Shown here one piece after another: positions 1 through 11,771 of a stretch of 64,000 bases of DNA. The notes beneath the pieces were generated by a model. It saw nothing but the letters and a program-made list of their open reading frames with translations, was not told the origin of the DNA and searched no databases. The DNA is taken from assembly GCA_006384855.1 (NCBI GenBank), contig VCJN01002949.1:248001-312000 (forward strand), read 5' to 3'. The stretch is from Tetraselmis striata. Taxonomy: Eukaryota > Chlorophyta > Chlorodendrophyceae > Chlorodendrales > Chlorodendraceae. The first letter of the stretch is position 1. Each line of letters starts with the position of its first letter. Position numbers and translations under genes: made by a program.

Positions 1-198
1 TCGGCGGGTCGGGTTTGTGGTAGTACTTGAGCACCCGAGGCAAAACGACACACAGCTGATCCTGTAAGAGCATGCAGTGCGGCGTTCGCACCGTGCAGCT
101 GAAGCCTCACCGCCGTGCGCTTTTTCTGCGAACCTCCGATCGACCTGATACAATGTTCCTGCTGCGGTGGTGCTGATTGCGCGACCTGCGCGGTGAAG

Positions 199-1491
199 GG
201 CCGAAACGTGGGCTGACGGCGCGCTGCCTGGCGTCCGCTGCGCGCGTGCAGAACACGGTGCAGTCCGTGAGGCAGGACCTGGCGAGGCGGGGGCCGCAGG
301 TGCAGCAGCTGCTGCAGGAGCCAGGCATGATGGAGGTCCTGAACCAGGTGCGCCGCCGCCGCCGCCCTCATATGCCTTTTCTGGCATGCATCCAACGATA
401 TATGGAAAAAGCCATCCATTTGAAACCCTGAACCGCCGGTTCGGTACCCTGACCGTATACGAGCGCGGACACAGAAATGCCGTAACCACGCCCCCCCCCC
501 TCGCCCGCCCCGCCGAAGAGAGAAAAAGTATATTTGTCAGACAATGCATCAGAATACACCACAGATATGCCACGGATGGCCCAACTCGATGCTGCCAAGC
601 CCAACTTGATTGCAGTTCATTATTTTCAGACCCGCAACCCCAATTTAGTGGTGATACGACAAGGATACCGGTGCAAATGGGAACTGGCAGAGCTCAAATG
701 TACACAAACTACACTACACTACAGCGACTCTTGATACAGCTTGCTAGCTAGTGAGCCCAATTTGAGGTGTCGAAGGGGTCGTATACGTGCGCCGGCACCT
801 TATTAGTTGCCTTCACTTTTCATACACACACACCAATCATTTCACAACATCGCATGAATGATTTCATGGTGTGTTTCGATACGTGTCAAGTTTTAAATCT
901 CTTTCGGGAGGGGCGGGGCAGTACGCGGCAGTTTTGCACGAACCAAAACTGTACAACAACCATGTGCGACACAGATATATACACTTTTGGGAGTAAGTCA
1001 ATCATGATTAATTGTTGCATGCATATTTTGGCTGTGATGCCTGCGTGCCTGCTTAAATGCTCGCAACCCAAGTGACTCTGTATGAAGAGCGGTCCCGAGT
1101 CCCTATCTAGCGGCAGATGGCTTTAGCCAGAAGGCGTCCTCAGCCCCACAGCGCGCCGCATGCCCCCGGACATCTCCTGCTCCATCTGCCCGTCGCCACG
1201 CCCAGCCCCGCTCGGCAGCTGGATCTGCATCTGCTGGGGGAGTGGCTGGCTGACCGCGACCCCCCACCTTGTCTTCCCTACAGGTGACGCGGGGGCTGGT
1301 GTCGCGGGCCGCCGCACGGGCTGTCAAGCTGGTCGCAGGCCTGAGCACGCCCCGCCCCCCTCCGTCGTCGACCTCGGGGCGCACTGGCCGGTGAGAGGAG
1401 GAGGGCGGGGGGCAGGAGCTCGCCGGCATGATAACTCCCCGCGCCCACCCCGGTGCTGCCGTCTCCGTGCGGGGCGCGGCGGGGCAGATGA
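199..1491 (+). CDS. 3' end of an unrecognised gene (partial at left edge)
   Basis: Three segments join in phase on the plus strand: 199-347, 1284-1390 and a tiny last exon 1488-1491 carrying the stop. The first encodes a helical, Gln/Leu/Arg-rich stretch that includes the peptide QQLLQEPGMMEVLNQ, followed by a good donor (CAG/GTGCGC). The second starts after a strong pyrimidine-rich acceptor (CTTCCCTACAG) and encodes VTRGLVSRAARAVKLVAG followed by a Pro/Ser tail, ending at GTGAGA. The acceptor of the first segment (GTGAAG at 193-198) is weak, and nothing upstream of it in the window could be assigned. I do not recognise the protein. The EPGMMEVLNQ piece faintly recalls STI1/ubiquilin-type helices, but that is too short to name. 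Exon structure is inference. Confidence 0.4.
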
Positions 1492-1539
1492 GTGGCGACT
1501 CCCTCCCCTGCTCTGCTCTCTGTTTGTTGGACATCTAGT

Positions 1540-1560
1540 TTAGGCCGTTTCGACGAGTGA
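1540..1560 (+). repeat. Short copy of the CCGTTTCGACGARTG motif
   Basis: The core CCGTTTCGACGAGTG is shared with two longer copies, at 13629-13663 (minus) and 18588-18624 (plus). This one keeps only the core and a few flanking bases. It may be a stray transposon end. Confidence 0.35.
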
Positions 1561-2213
1561 ATTATTTAGTGGCGCCTTCAACGGAAAGCAGATGTAAGCC
1601 TGCCGTTGAGTTGACTCAGAGAGGATGTCACGCACTCCCGCGTCCCAGTCTGATCATTGCGGCGTCCATGTCACTCTGCCCGGCATGCGAGACACCCCGT
1701 AGGCGCGCCATTTCCGACAGCTTCCCACTGTGCCGCACGTATGCGCAAAACTAGCCCATATCACTATTACTACCACGCTCTGCTCTTATTTGGATTCATT
1801 TCGCTGAATGCGTCACTGAGTTGTAGCTACGATGATTCATGAAGAATCCGGTAATGGCGGATTCCGAGAGCACTGATTCCACTGAAAGCAGGGCAAAAGA
1901 GGGCAAAAGCAGGCGTTTCTTTCCTCGTTGCATCGGCGCCGGTCGGCATGTATACACATCTGTATGCGCCTCCACGGTGTTCTGCCCACCTCACACGGCG
2001 CCCGGGTAGATGTGCGGTGGCTCTCTCAACCAGCGGATATCTCCACCGCTGTGTCGGCAATTATTATCCCATGGCATTCGCTGCACTCGGCGCCGCTTCA
2101 CCGCGGAGGATTGGGGACACGGCTTGATCGCGCCATGACTCGTCACCACACTTTCTATGGGTTGTCACTGCCCCCACGCAAGCGTGCCATGATCGCAACA
2201 AACAGCTGTCCTC

Positions 2214-2463
2214 GTTTTCTGTCCGCTCGTTATAGCGGAAGTCTCGAACGAGAGGTTCGATTCATGGCTCTCCCAGCTGAGGGCAATTCGGCCCGGCGTG
2301 TCCTGGGTTTCCCCTGTTGATGCATCAGCCCTTTCGGGTTCGAATGAGGCAATGGTCCACGGGCTATGCCAGACCTACGACCTACGACTGCAATTTGCGC
2401 GAGAGGTCAAGTGCTGGGCCGGCTTAAGCCGATTACACGGGGCGAGTTTTACTTCACTTGTAC
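2214..2463 (+). mobile_element. tRNA-derived SINE, copy 1 (diverged)
   Basis: This aligns along its length with the copies at 56656-56916 and 62361-62605. It has a tRNA-like head with a box-B-like GGTTCGATTC, a shared body (GCGTGTCCTGGG, then TTTCGGGTTCGAATGAGGCA, GCCAGACCTAC, GAGGTCAAGTGCTGG) and the end GGGGCGAGTTTTACTTCACTT. The 5' head is more diverged than in the others and I could not find a clear target duplication, so it is probably the oldest of the three. Confidence 0.7.
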
Positions 2464-2745
2464 CAAAAACACTACATTGCATGCAGCGTAGTCTTGGCTG
2501 TCATGCCCATCCCTCCGTCAGCCCAAACTGGGCACTGCGTCCTTCCGTGTCCAGTTGTCAACGCGAGCTATAGAGCGGCCATAATGTGCCCAGGGATTTT
2601 TTTCTGCAGTTCTGTGCCGCCTCTGCGAAAAGTGCGGATTTCAACTGAATTCAGCATGTCTGGCGGAACTCCTCTCATTGCACTTATTTGGGATCATTTT
2701 CTCAATAACCGCAATCAGACTGAATGCGCCATCATTCTGTCTGAA

Positions 2746-2781
2746 ACCCTAGCATGCTTCCGATATGCAATGCTAGGGTAT
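2746..2781. repeat. Small inverted repeat with telomere-like arms
   Basis: The arms ACCCTAGCAT and ATGCTAGGGT lie about 16 bases apart and could fold into a hairpin. They contain CCCTA/TAGGG units. No coding role is seen. Confidence 0.4.
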
Positions 2782-3122
2782 CATCGCATACCCGGTGCAT
2801 CGCGGCTGTTCATCAAGCAACACAGGGTGGTCGAAACGCACCCACCCGCATTGATGCTCCGCCATGGGACCCTGTGCCCGGCCGAGCTCAGGTGCCGGGA
2901 GGCGAGAATGACGTCAAATAGCCAACTGAGCGCACCTCCTCGGGGACCCCTCCCGGCACGTGTGCTGCGCATGTCACGTGCCAGAAAGCGATTCAGGACT
3001 GAGTGGTGGCTGAAAACTGGCTAAACTCTTGATTATAGGCGCCTGAAATCAAAACATCGGCGGCGCTCGACCCCGTCTGAACTGAAAGCTACCTCCTCGT
3101 CCCGCTTGAAGCGCACACCTGG

Positions 3123-6028
3123 TCATGGCCGCTTGTTTCGGCTGCCGGTGGCCTGTCTGGTCGCCAGTGGCGCGTTGTCCAAGCTGTCCGCGCTGGCGCT
3201 CCGCTGCTCGGCGCGCGGTGAGCGCCGCCGGGCGTCTGCGCGCCCACTCGGCGCCGGCGGCAGCTGCAGCATGTGCGCGATGTCCTGGTTCATGTCGCGC
3301 ATGGCGGCCGCCGCCCGCGAGACGCCGCCGGTGGACTCCTCCCAGAACGCGTCCATCATGTTGGCCAGGTCAGCGCCCATCCGGGCCTGCGTGCTCTGGT
3401 GCAGCCGCTGCAGCTTCCTGTGGTTGAGGCGGTTGGCATGCAGCGTGCGCAGCTTGTCGTGCACGCGCTCCATCATCGCCGGCAGGTGCTCCAGCGGCAG
3501 CGCGGGGGCGGCGGCCTCGCGCGCTGTCGGGTCATCGGCTCCATGGGCGCCATGCCCCCCCGGCGGGCGCGGCGGGGTTTCACCCCCCGGCGACGGGCGC
3601 TTCCCCCTGCGCTCCGCCTCGTGTTCTCCCGGCGCGCCGCCCCTCCGTGCGCCGGGACCAGCCTGCCCCGCATCCGGCGCGCCGACGACCTCCTTGCCCC
3701 GGATTGCCGCGAAATTGTCCTCGCCGTCGTCGCGCACATGGCGGCTGCTCTCGCCCGGTACCCCGCCGTTGAGCTGTAGCTGCCAGCGGCCCTGGCATGG
3801 GACGTGAGCAAGGAAACGTGGGGGGGGGGGGGGGGGAGGGGGGGGGGGGGGGGGGGGATTAGCTGCCGACACTCCTAAGCGTTCATATCGTAGTGGATTG
3901 GCACCAAGCGCATAACTTATTCGGTGGGCCGGAGGCTATCTTCACTTGACCGTGAAGAGTGCACATGCCCAACTCTGCGGGCACTTGCACGGACACATCA
4001 ATGCACCTGCGCCCTGTGTTGACACTATTATGCCTGTGGCGCAGCTCGGCAGGGATTGGCGCCATCATGTTTGGCCTCTGTAGGGGCATCTCTCTCATTC
4101 ATATCCCGTCCGCTCTCTCGCACCCCCTTTTCATGATCGGATTCAATGCAATTTCTCGCAGCATCGCCGATGCAACTGCTTATAGGGCCGATTAGTACAT
4201 ACCGGTCGTTCAGGGGAGGGCGGCAAGTCGGATGTTTAGGGTGTGACAGTGTGCTAGGGTTTTCAACCCTAAAGGGAACAAGCTGCACGGGAATAAGAAA
4301 TCGTATTTCGACTTCAGTTGAGACGTGGCAGCGAACCTCGGCGCTGAGGCTGTGCTCCGCTCCCATGCGCCACGGACTCCAGTCGTGGGCGGGGAAGGCG
4401 GCGGCGCCCTCCCGCAGCAGCTGAGCGTGGAGCGCCTCCGGGTGGCTGGCGTACGGGGACGCGGGCGGCCACCCCCAGGCGAGGCGCGCCGCCCCCTCTG
4501 CCGGGCCGCCCGGGAAGAGCCGCTCCCTCCCGGCGCCCAGCTGCGCCAGCAGGTCGTCGATGTCCTGGCGCCGGCGCGCCGCGCTGCACGCCGCAGCAGC
4601 CGGCCCAGGGGGCAGCGCGTAGCCGCCGTGAGCGCGCTGCTCTCGCGCGGACGGCTGCTCGGCCGCCTCCCAGGGGGACGGCTCCCGCCGGGGCGCGCTG
4701 GCCCCCAGCCAGCGCAGGTCCGCCTCCAGCCTGGCGGACGAGCGCTTGTCCATGTCCTCCTCGGGGCCGCCCATGGCGCGCTTGCCGCGGCGCAGGTGGA
4801 GGTCGCGATCGAGGTCGTGGTCCGCGGAGGGCTGCCACCCGGGGCGGCCGCCGGCGAACATCATCCGGTCCATGTCCGCCAGGCTGTAGGTGCCGGGCGG
4901 GGTAGCTCCGGCGCGCAGGCCCTGAATCGCCCCCAGCTCCGCCGCAAAGCAGGCCCGGGCGCCCATGACCTGCTGCTCCGACAGCAGGTCCGCCAGGTCG
5001 CGGCCGCCCCCGGGCCCGGGAGGCGGCCGCCCGTGCCCTGGCCCGCGCCCGCTGCCCCTCCTGCCAGCAGCAACGCGGCAGGGGAACAGCATCAGTAGCG
5101 CGTGATCGGACGTGCGGTTGCCCAGTGCGCATACAGTGGGTGTAGAACGGCCGGCATGTAGTGGCCAGCGCGCAGCAATCATCATCCGCTGCCCCGGGGG
5201 CGTCGTGAGGCTCCATAGGCAGAGTGGAAGGCGCTGCATATACGCCATATTTGGGGGTAGAGAGGTCTTTAGGGAGATGTCTTGTGTTTAGTCACGTTAT
5301 ATTTGTTGTTAGGGCATCGCCGCATCCGAACGAGCGAAGCGCTGCTAAGCCCATCCTGGAGTATACGCCGGCTCCAGACATGCAGGTATAATGCGGTTAC
5401 CCTTCCTCCAACCCCTCACTAGTACTACATCAGAAGAGTGTTCACAGTCCATTACTGGTTGGTCTGAGTGCCGGGCAGCGCACCAGCCAAAGGCCCCCGC
5501 ACAGCCACACCAGCATGGCGTTGGTGTGTGCATGCGGTCAGACACAGTATGGTTGCATGCGGTGATCGCTGCGAGGCGGACTGACTACTACCAGCTATGC
5601 TCTGGCCGATGCCAAAGTTAAGCTGGAGAGCGGCCAGCGGCGGAGTGCATCACCGGGCTGAGCGGCCTGAAATGGCACCCTGCTGCCACTCACCGCTGGT
5701 CCCATCAATGAATCCCGGCCCGAATGCCCGAATACGAATCCCGAATGCGAGATGAGCCAGTAGACGATGACTGTGCAGGTCTGATGCATGGGCGCCCTAG
5801 GGCACCGCGCCACTGATTATACGACTGTGGCAGCGGGTGTGCTGCCTCTGCGATACTGTTAAGCACGATGCGAAGGGCGGCCGTGTGTCAGAATGGACAG
5901 GATGTATGTGGTACCTTAATTATTGTGCGATTTCCTACTGCTAGAAAGGAACGGATTCCGCGATGGATACTAATAAGGAGCCAAGCAGCTCAAAAGGCAC
6001 AAATAGTGAGGCCGTGGAGCCGCGGGGG

Positions 6029-6059
<31 letters not shown>

Positions 6060-6483
6060 CGCAGTTTGCCACTGTATGGCCTGGCCGGGCTAATTCTAAA
6101 GGGCCAATGGACGTCAGACTGAGGTTCCCGCCGAGCGGGCCGGCAGGGGCAGTAGCCTTCTCGTACCTCTCTCCTGCCTCGGAGGCGGCGTTCCGCTCGT
6201 CAAGGGCGAGCACAGCCAGCTCAGCAGGGCCCTTGCCCCCGCGCTGGCCCGGCGCCCGATCAGCCGCCCCGCTGTCGTCGGCGCTTTCATAAGGTGACGG
6301 GCGGCGCTGCTTTCTGCGATGGCGGACTCGGTCCGCAGTCGGCGCGGCAGCGGCAGACGGTGGGCGGCGGGCGGGGTTTAGGTCTGCATACTCTGACGGG
6401 TAATAATGCCCCGCGCTTGAGGGCGGGGGCCTGCCGTCGCGGCTGGCCTCTGCGGGTGGCTCGGTAGGAGAGTTATTGCGCAT
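3123..6483 (-). CDS. Unrecognised, mostly disordered protein; 3 exons, 569 aa
   Basis: Proposed exons on the minus strand are 6483-6167 (ATG start), 5060-4337 and 3791-3123 (stop). Phases fit at both junctions (phase 2, then phase 0) and all four splice sites are GT/AG. Exon 1 is Pro/Ala/Arg-rich and low in order. Exon 2 contains GGRDLADLLSEQQVMGAR and a second similar acidic helix (RRRQDIDDLLAQLGAGRE). Exon 3 begins GRWQLQLNGG and ends with a helical block of about 80 residues that includes LPAMMERVHDKLRTLHANRL and MNQDIAHMLQLPPAP. No signal peptide or membrane segment is visible. I do not recognise the family; the C-terminal helices could be a coiled coil or a binding module. Introns of about 1.1 kb and 0.5 kb hold a 30-base G run (6030-6059) and another G-rich run (3820-3857). 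A fragment of exon 1 recurs near 27.98-28.02 kb. Confidence 0.55.
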
Positions 6484-6489
6484 CCTGCT

Positions 6490-9250
6490 GGACTCTTACC
6501 ACGCAGTTAGATGTGTGTTGGTGCTCGCTCGCCAAGGGCGCTGCCAACCGCAGTCGACTGTCCCCTTCACCCGGCACGCCTTGACCTTCACTGTGGCGGT
6601 GGCGGCGGCGACTACACTACAGGTACCCGACTACACGTCTACACGGACGGTACCGTACTTATTGCTCATGATTATTATTATTGGTGCAGTTCAGTGGCAG
6701 CAGGCGGGGATAGTGTGCTGGCCTGCTGAGAGAGCAGGGCTGGGATATGCCGTATTTTTTCGCCCGAGCGCAGGTCGACTACGGGTACGAGTACGACAGG
6801 ACTGGCAGCAGTGTTGTAGACGACGACCCAACAGTGCTATTGGGAAATCCAATCACTGGCCTTTAGCGACCAAAAAATAGCGACTAGTCTTGCGGAATGC
6901 TTCAGCAAATATGATTGCGCTTACTGTGACGGAGCGTCGCCTATGTGCACGAGTACATGTACTTGCGAGCCGCTTCGAAGCGGTGCATGTGTTGACATTT
7001 TAGTAGTGACAAACATCTATGTCTACATAATATCCTCAATGCTTTTGCCACGGTGGTTGTTGTAATTCACACAAGTACATGTACCCTGGGCTTTCCGCAG
7101 CTGAATTGCTGTGTAAACGGTCGTGACCGAGTTGTAGACGATGCAGGGGTTAAACTCTTGCCGCCCTGAGGGTGCTAGAACAACGACCGGAGCATGACAG
7201 GATTGGCGACGGCAGCAACACCCACCCAGTGCTTGCAGCATGGTCTTTGTGATTTATGATTAAGGATTAATGACAGCAGCGCGGCAAATGGATGGTGGGT
7301 ATACGATTCGTCGCTGAAAGCAGCCCGTCATAGGGACGTTGCATCAAAGGTGTCACTGCTGGTGGCTGCCAGTCCTGTCATGCGAGGGGGTGGGGAAATG
7401 GGGGGGGGGGGGGGGGGGGGGGGGGGCGCAGCGCAGCGACAGCAGCAGTGGCAAGCTGCGGAGCAGCAGCAGCGCGTCAGTGTACAGTCATCAACGATGC
7501 CCGTACTCGTATTTCTACGTTAATACTTGTACACATAATATTTAAATTATTTATACTCGTACTACGCGCGTAGTGCAGTAATAATACAGGTAATGGGGCA
7601 CGGGATACGTATACGGGGTACGACGACACACTTAAAATTTGCCGCCTGCCATCAGCGCGCCTGATATTCTTATTCGGCTCGTACCAGGTACCCATACCCT
7701 GTGTAGGGCGACGCTATGTATCTCCGGAGATACGTTATGTGAGGATTGAAAACCCCCTCAAAAATGTAGTGGTATGTATCGCCATATTCAGAACAACGAA
7801 TTGATATTCTGTTGAGTCGTCTCATGTTTTAACAAACGACGATGATGCATCCTTAAATACAGCAGCATTTGCAGGCCTTTGTTTGAAAATTAACTGTCGC
7901 TGTTGAAAATTAGTCACGCGCGTTCCCTTTACCTGTACCTTTTACATAGACGATCCGTAACCCGCAGTCGCTGTAGAGGACCTTTCTGATTGCCTTTTAT
8001 TTTGGTGATTTCCGATATCGCCTCCTGCTGCTAGCTCATGTAATTAATCCGTAACCCGGTGCCAGTAGTGGCGGATCTAGCAGCTACCCGTAGCAGTGGT
8101 ATACCGGCTGTACATACGGGTACCAGTACGTCGGACCTTTCTGATTGTCCTTTTTTGTGATTTCCTGATATCGCCTTCTGCTGCTAGCTCATGTATAGGG
8201 AATATATAGTACGTCGGTGCCCCCCCGCGCGCGCCCCGCGGTAGTAGCAGTACCTGTAGCCCACAAATTAAAACAGCGAGAAGACCAGCCGATTTTGACA
8301 TTAAATGAATAATCCTAATAGTTAGCACGCGAGTATCTCACATTTGTATTCGCTTACATCAGTGCTTTTTTACATATGCGCAGTACGAACCGGACCAATA
8401 AAAGCAACTGCGAAGGTTGCCAGCACAAGAGAGACATTAAGCCTATTCAGCACGAGAGCATTTGTCTTTTCAGGCTACAGGTATTGGAAATTTTGAGTCC
8501 TCGTAAGAAATCATAAAACCCTAAACCCGTTGTCCTCGTAATAAAGCGTCGTGGTGTCAGGACGTAAGGATTTTGGCCGCCTATATTTTACCGTAGTCAT
8601 CGCTATTTTACAGTAGTCATCGCTACGGTTGACTTCAGGCATCAAAAGTAATGAACGGGTTGGTTGGAATCCGTGTGCAGGCTGCACGCCACATGTCGCC
8701 AAACCAATTGCTGCCCTGTGGGCAAGAATCCGCGTGTTCCCTCGAGCTAGCCGGCCTTAGTAGTCGCACAATCAATTCCATGGCATGTGTTGGACATTTA
8801 AATACGCATTTACATCTACCATTGATGAAATGCCACATGTTGCCGGATGTAGTGAAGAAGGCGTTACTTACATCGCATGTAAGTGTGTACATCTAGGTTA
8901 TCTAGGGTTTTTCTATTCCGTACTCTGAAAACATGCGAGGTGATGGTACGCCTATCTTGCGTTGCGACCCCATGGCCGCGCTTGGCGTATGTGCTTCAAA
9001 ACTCTAAGGAGCATTGCCACCTAATAACTGGCCACACCAACATACCTAGCCATAATTTTTGGTTTTGACCCAAGAACTTTGTAAAGAAAATTAATCCAAA
9101 TGAAGCCCAATTACCCTAGGATTCTCCGGCTCCTCAGCTTTTTAGGGGGATGGTTTCAAATCTGAGAACCACCCTGGGACCGGTCAACTATGGTCAGCAG
9201 CAAGTCCGCCGCCAGCCGATTTGCGCTAAGTTCAAAAACGACAGAAAGTT
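6490..9250. other. Intergenic: no gene recognised
   Basis: Lower-GC sequence upstream of the 6.5-kb gene. It holds a 27-base G run (about 7400-7426), two roughly repeated stretches around 7970-8020 and 8130-8190 (both carry CGGACCTTTCTGATTG-like or CTGCTGCTAGCTCATGTA text), and an isolated telomere-like AAACCCTAAACCCG at 8517-8530. The open frames here are short, stop-rich and not homologous to anything I know. Confidence 0.5.
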
Positions 9251-9260
9251 ATTAAGAGCT

Positions 9261-9738
9261 CACGGCAAACAACAATTATTGTATGCTAAAAACACTGTAG
9301 CCTCCCACCTTTGCACCACCACTGCACACCCACCCACCTTTGTTTGTCTTTTAGTCTCGACCGGCTGAGACTGTCGCACTGATTTCGGAGCCGGATTGAT
9401 ACCGCCTCGATTGTTATTAGGCCCCATCATCCTAATGTAAAGGTCACCGGATCGAACCCCGCTGATGTTGAGAATTGAATTCCCGCAAGGGGGGGGGGGG
9501 GGGGGGGAGGGGGAATACATTGCGACAATTATACGAGTGCGATATACTACGCGTTAGTACTTGTTAGTAATAGTACAATGTGTACCTGTAACTACGGGTA
9601 TATGTTTTGTATAATGTTGCCATGTGGTAAGCGTTGTGATAACAATTATTGTATGCTGAAAAACAGAGTAGCCTCCCACCTTCGCACCACCACTGCACAC
9701 CTACCTTTGTTTGTCTTTGAGTCTCGACCGGCTGAGAC
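9261..9738 (+). repeat. Pair of ~105-bp direct repeats
   Basis: The segments 9261-9370 and 9636-9738 share ACAATTATTGTATGCT, GTAGCCTCCCACCTT, GCACCACCACTGCACAC, CCTTTGTTTGTCTTT and TCTCGACCGGCTGAGAC in the same order, with small indels. The roughly 265 bases between them contain a GGATCGAACCCC box-B-like site and a G run (9489-9507). They may be ends of a small non-autonomous element or a tandem duplication; the family is unknown. Confidence 0.6.
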
Positions 9739-9959
9739 CTCGCATATCGCGAGCAGACAGGTCGATAATTGTCGAGGTTCCACATGGCAGAAAAGCAGTG
9801 TTATTGTGATTCGGTTCAACGGTCATCATAGTATCACAGTAGGTGTCAATTTGAATTTGCATTTGAGTTTTATTTACAAGGTGCTGACGTGCTGCTCTCT
9901 ACTACCCAAGCCGAGTTGCTTTTAAGATCTGCTTTATCCAAGCAACCGCTGTGGGAACC

Positions 9960-10806
9960 CTAGGGATTACGGATGCAGCTTCCGGCCTTCCTCCGTGTCG
10001 CCCGTGCCCCTCCTCCTTCCATGCCGCTTGGTATTGCCCCCCCTGCCGTGCTGGGGGGGTGTCGTGTACGGTGGTCTGCGGAAAGCGTTATGTTAACGGT
10101 GGGTGTGCGTGCGGGATTTGTGGGAGGTATTGAAGTTGGACATGGCAGGTTTGAGGGACTGTCGGGATATGCGGAGGAGAGTATGTAGCCATCCGATTGA
10201 GTGTGGAGTTTCCTACGTAGGCGGATTGCAGCGGCGCTGGGAGGCGGAGGGGGTTTGTCCGGGGGTTGCTTCTTGGGGCGGAGGACCGTGAGGCTATGGA
10301 TGGCTTCTAGTGTGAGTTTGTGCATGGTGCCGCTGCGGCTGAGGGTGGCGGGAATGATTTCAATCGGACACTGCCATCCTTGTTGACGTAGGGCGCACCA
10401 TGTGTTGGTATTTTTCGCGGATGAGAGCGTGCACGGTGGCATGATTAAGATCAGTAAAGTATTTGAATTCGATTATCTTTATTGTTTGGACTGCTGTGGG
10501 ATCGGTGGTGGGAGATATGGTTTCGGTGGCCGGGTCCCAGTCGAATCCGACGATGCGTACTGCGACCGGCTTGCAGTGTTTAGGGCGGAGGTGAGGGTAT
10601 AACATTGTCGTGGGGAGCAGGGTGGGTGCTTGGGCGGCGCTGGGACCTTCGGTGGCCCCTTCTTGGGCGTCCGCTGGGCGATCGGGGATGCTGATGCACG
10701 GGAATGTGTGTGTGATTCTGTCGGTTAGGTCGGAGATCGGGGTGTCTATGTTGGGGGGGGGGGAGAAGTCAGCCACTTGTACATTAGGTGTCATCATAGG
10801 TTCCAC
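9960..10806 (-). pseudogene. Retroelement-associated ORF remnant (C-terminal tail)
   Basis: Minus-strand coding text includes the segment VQTIKIIEFKYFTDLNHATV and then an REKYQHM / LRQQGWQCPIEIIP stretch. This layout, an acidic strand followed by a KY..L...L...GW segment and a region ending in basic LRRKLH, recalls the tail found after reverse transcriptase in some algal retroelement proteins. It appears to be a broken copy. The family assignment is tentative and no reverse transcriptase core is seen nearby. The remnant abuts a gag-like fragment at 10794. Confidence 0.35.
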
Positions 10807-10985
10807 TCGTCGTTGCGTGGGTTCCGCAGCCCGGGGGCGGTGGTGAGTCCTGCCGCCGGGGCAAACTCGGCGTATGCTCGCGGCATGTAGTCGATCCAGC
10901 CGCGCGGGTCGACGAATGCCGCGCGGCCGGGATATATTGCAGGGAAGCCGGGGTGGGGGGGGGGGGGGGGGGGGGGGGGGGGCGT
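10794..10985 (-). mobile_element. Gag-like fragment of a DIRS/PAT-type retrotransposon
   Basis: The minus strand encodes a peptide with FVDPRGWIDYMPRAYAE and LRNPRNDEWN, clearly the same as the gag-like region at 26594-27193 (FIDLRDWIDYRPRAYAE, NRRNDEWD) and related to the one in the element at 47.5-52.4 kb (FIDPRDWIDVLPRGY). Only a short piece is present, and it runs into a 28-base G run at 10955-10982. It is a fossil fragment. Confidence 0.7.
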
Positions 10986-11204
10986 CACCCTCGTCGTCAC
11001 CCTCGAGGCGTTGACTCTTGCACGCGCGCCAGCGCCTGCTTCATCTTCACAGCTACAGGCACGGCGCGCGCGATAATACCCCCCTTCCAAATAGCAATGG
11101 TATATTAAGGTGTATGGCAATGAAACGATTTTTTTTAAATCAAAGTTATCTACAACTTGATTACCCTGCCCACTGTCACCTCTGCCACTTGGGATTGGCC
11201 TAGG

Positions 11205-11645
11205 GACTATGAGGCGGACGTTAAGAAGTGGCCGCGGAGGCCGCCTGCGGCGTACTACAAGGCTAGAGCGGCAATAGAGGCCCAGCTCGGCGGGATGCTG
11301 CACCAGCTCTGGCGGGTCCAACAGGATGCTAGTGTGCCAGAGGAGCGCATGTTGGTGTCGGCTAGCATGGCAATGCGGCGCCAACAGGTGGAGGACCACG
11401 GAGAGCGCACCCCGCCTGCCACCCCCGGCCGCCTTGCGTCACCGGCACGTAAGGGGAGAAAGCACATGCGCCCTAACGGCAAGATTGGGAGGCAAGGGGG
11501 GAGAGACAACAAGTCTTCCTCGGGGTATCTGCGGGCCGTCGCGGCTTTGAAGAAGGTGCGGGACAACCAAGCGAAGGAGGTGAAGCGCAAGATTGCGGCG
11601 GAGAAGAAGGCGAGGGCAGAGAAGCCTAGGCGTGCACGGCAGTAG
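11205..11645 (+). CDS. Unrecognised basic ORF, possible last exon
   Basis: An open plus-strand frame encodes a protein segment beginning YEADVKKWPRRPPAAYYKAR, with a Lys/Arg/Ala-rich C-terminus (VAALKKVRDNQAKEVKRKIA) and a stop at 11643-11645. There is no ATG near the front, but an acceptor-like CCTAG lies at about 11200-11205, so this may be a 3' exon. The composition suggests a basic nucleic-acid-binding or coiled-coil tail. It faces the opposite-strand ORF at 11772-12641 and may belong to the same transposon. The family was not recognised. Confidence 0.3.
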   Translation, partial: DYEADVKKWPRRPPAAYYKARAAIEAQLGGMLHQLWRVQQDASVPEERMLVSASMAMRRQQVEDHGERTPPATPGRLASPARKGRKHMRPNGKIGRQGGRDNKSSSGYLRAVAALKKVRDNQAKEVKRKIAAEKKARAEKPRRARQ

Positions 11646-11771
11646 ATAGATGCGATGCGGGCCCGGCATCATGTATTGCATTAGCAATGTAATATGTAAT
11701 ACATGCTTCCCCACTATCGCGCGGTGCTAGCTTGCCTACGCTGGCTTCTGCATGGGGCCCCGCTTTTTACG

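Noticed and set aside
3106-3807. Long plus-strand open frames over 3.1-3.8 kb and 4.3-5.1 kb
   Set aside because: They are opposite-strand shadows of the GC-rich exons of the minus-strand gene. The minus strand alone gives phase-consistent splicing.
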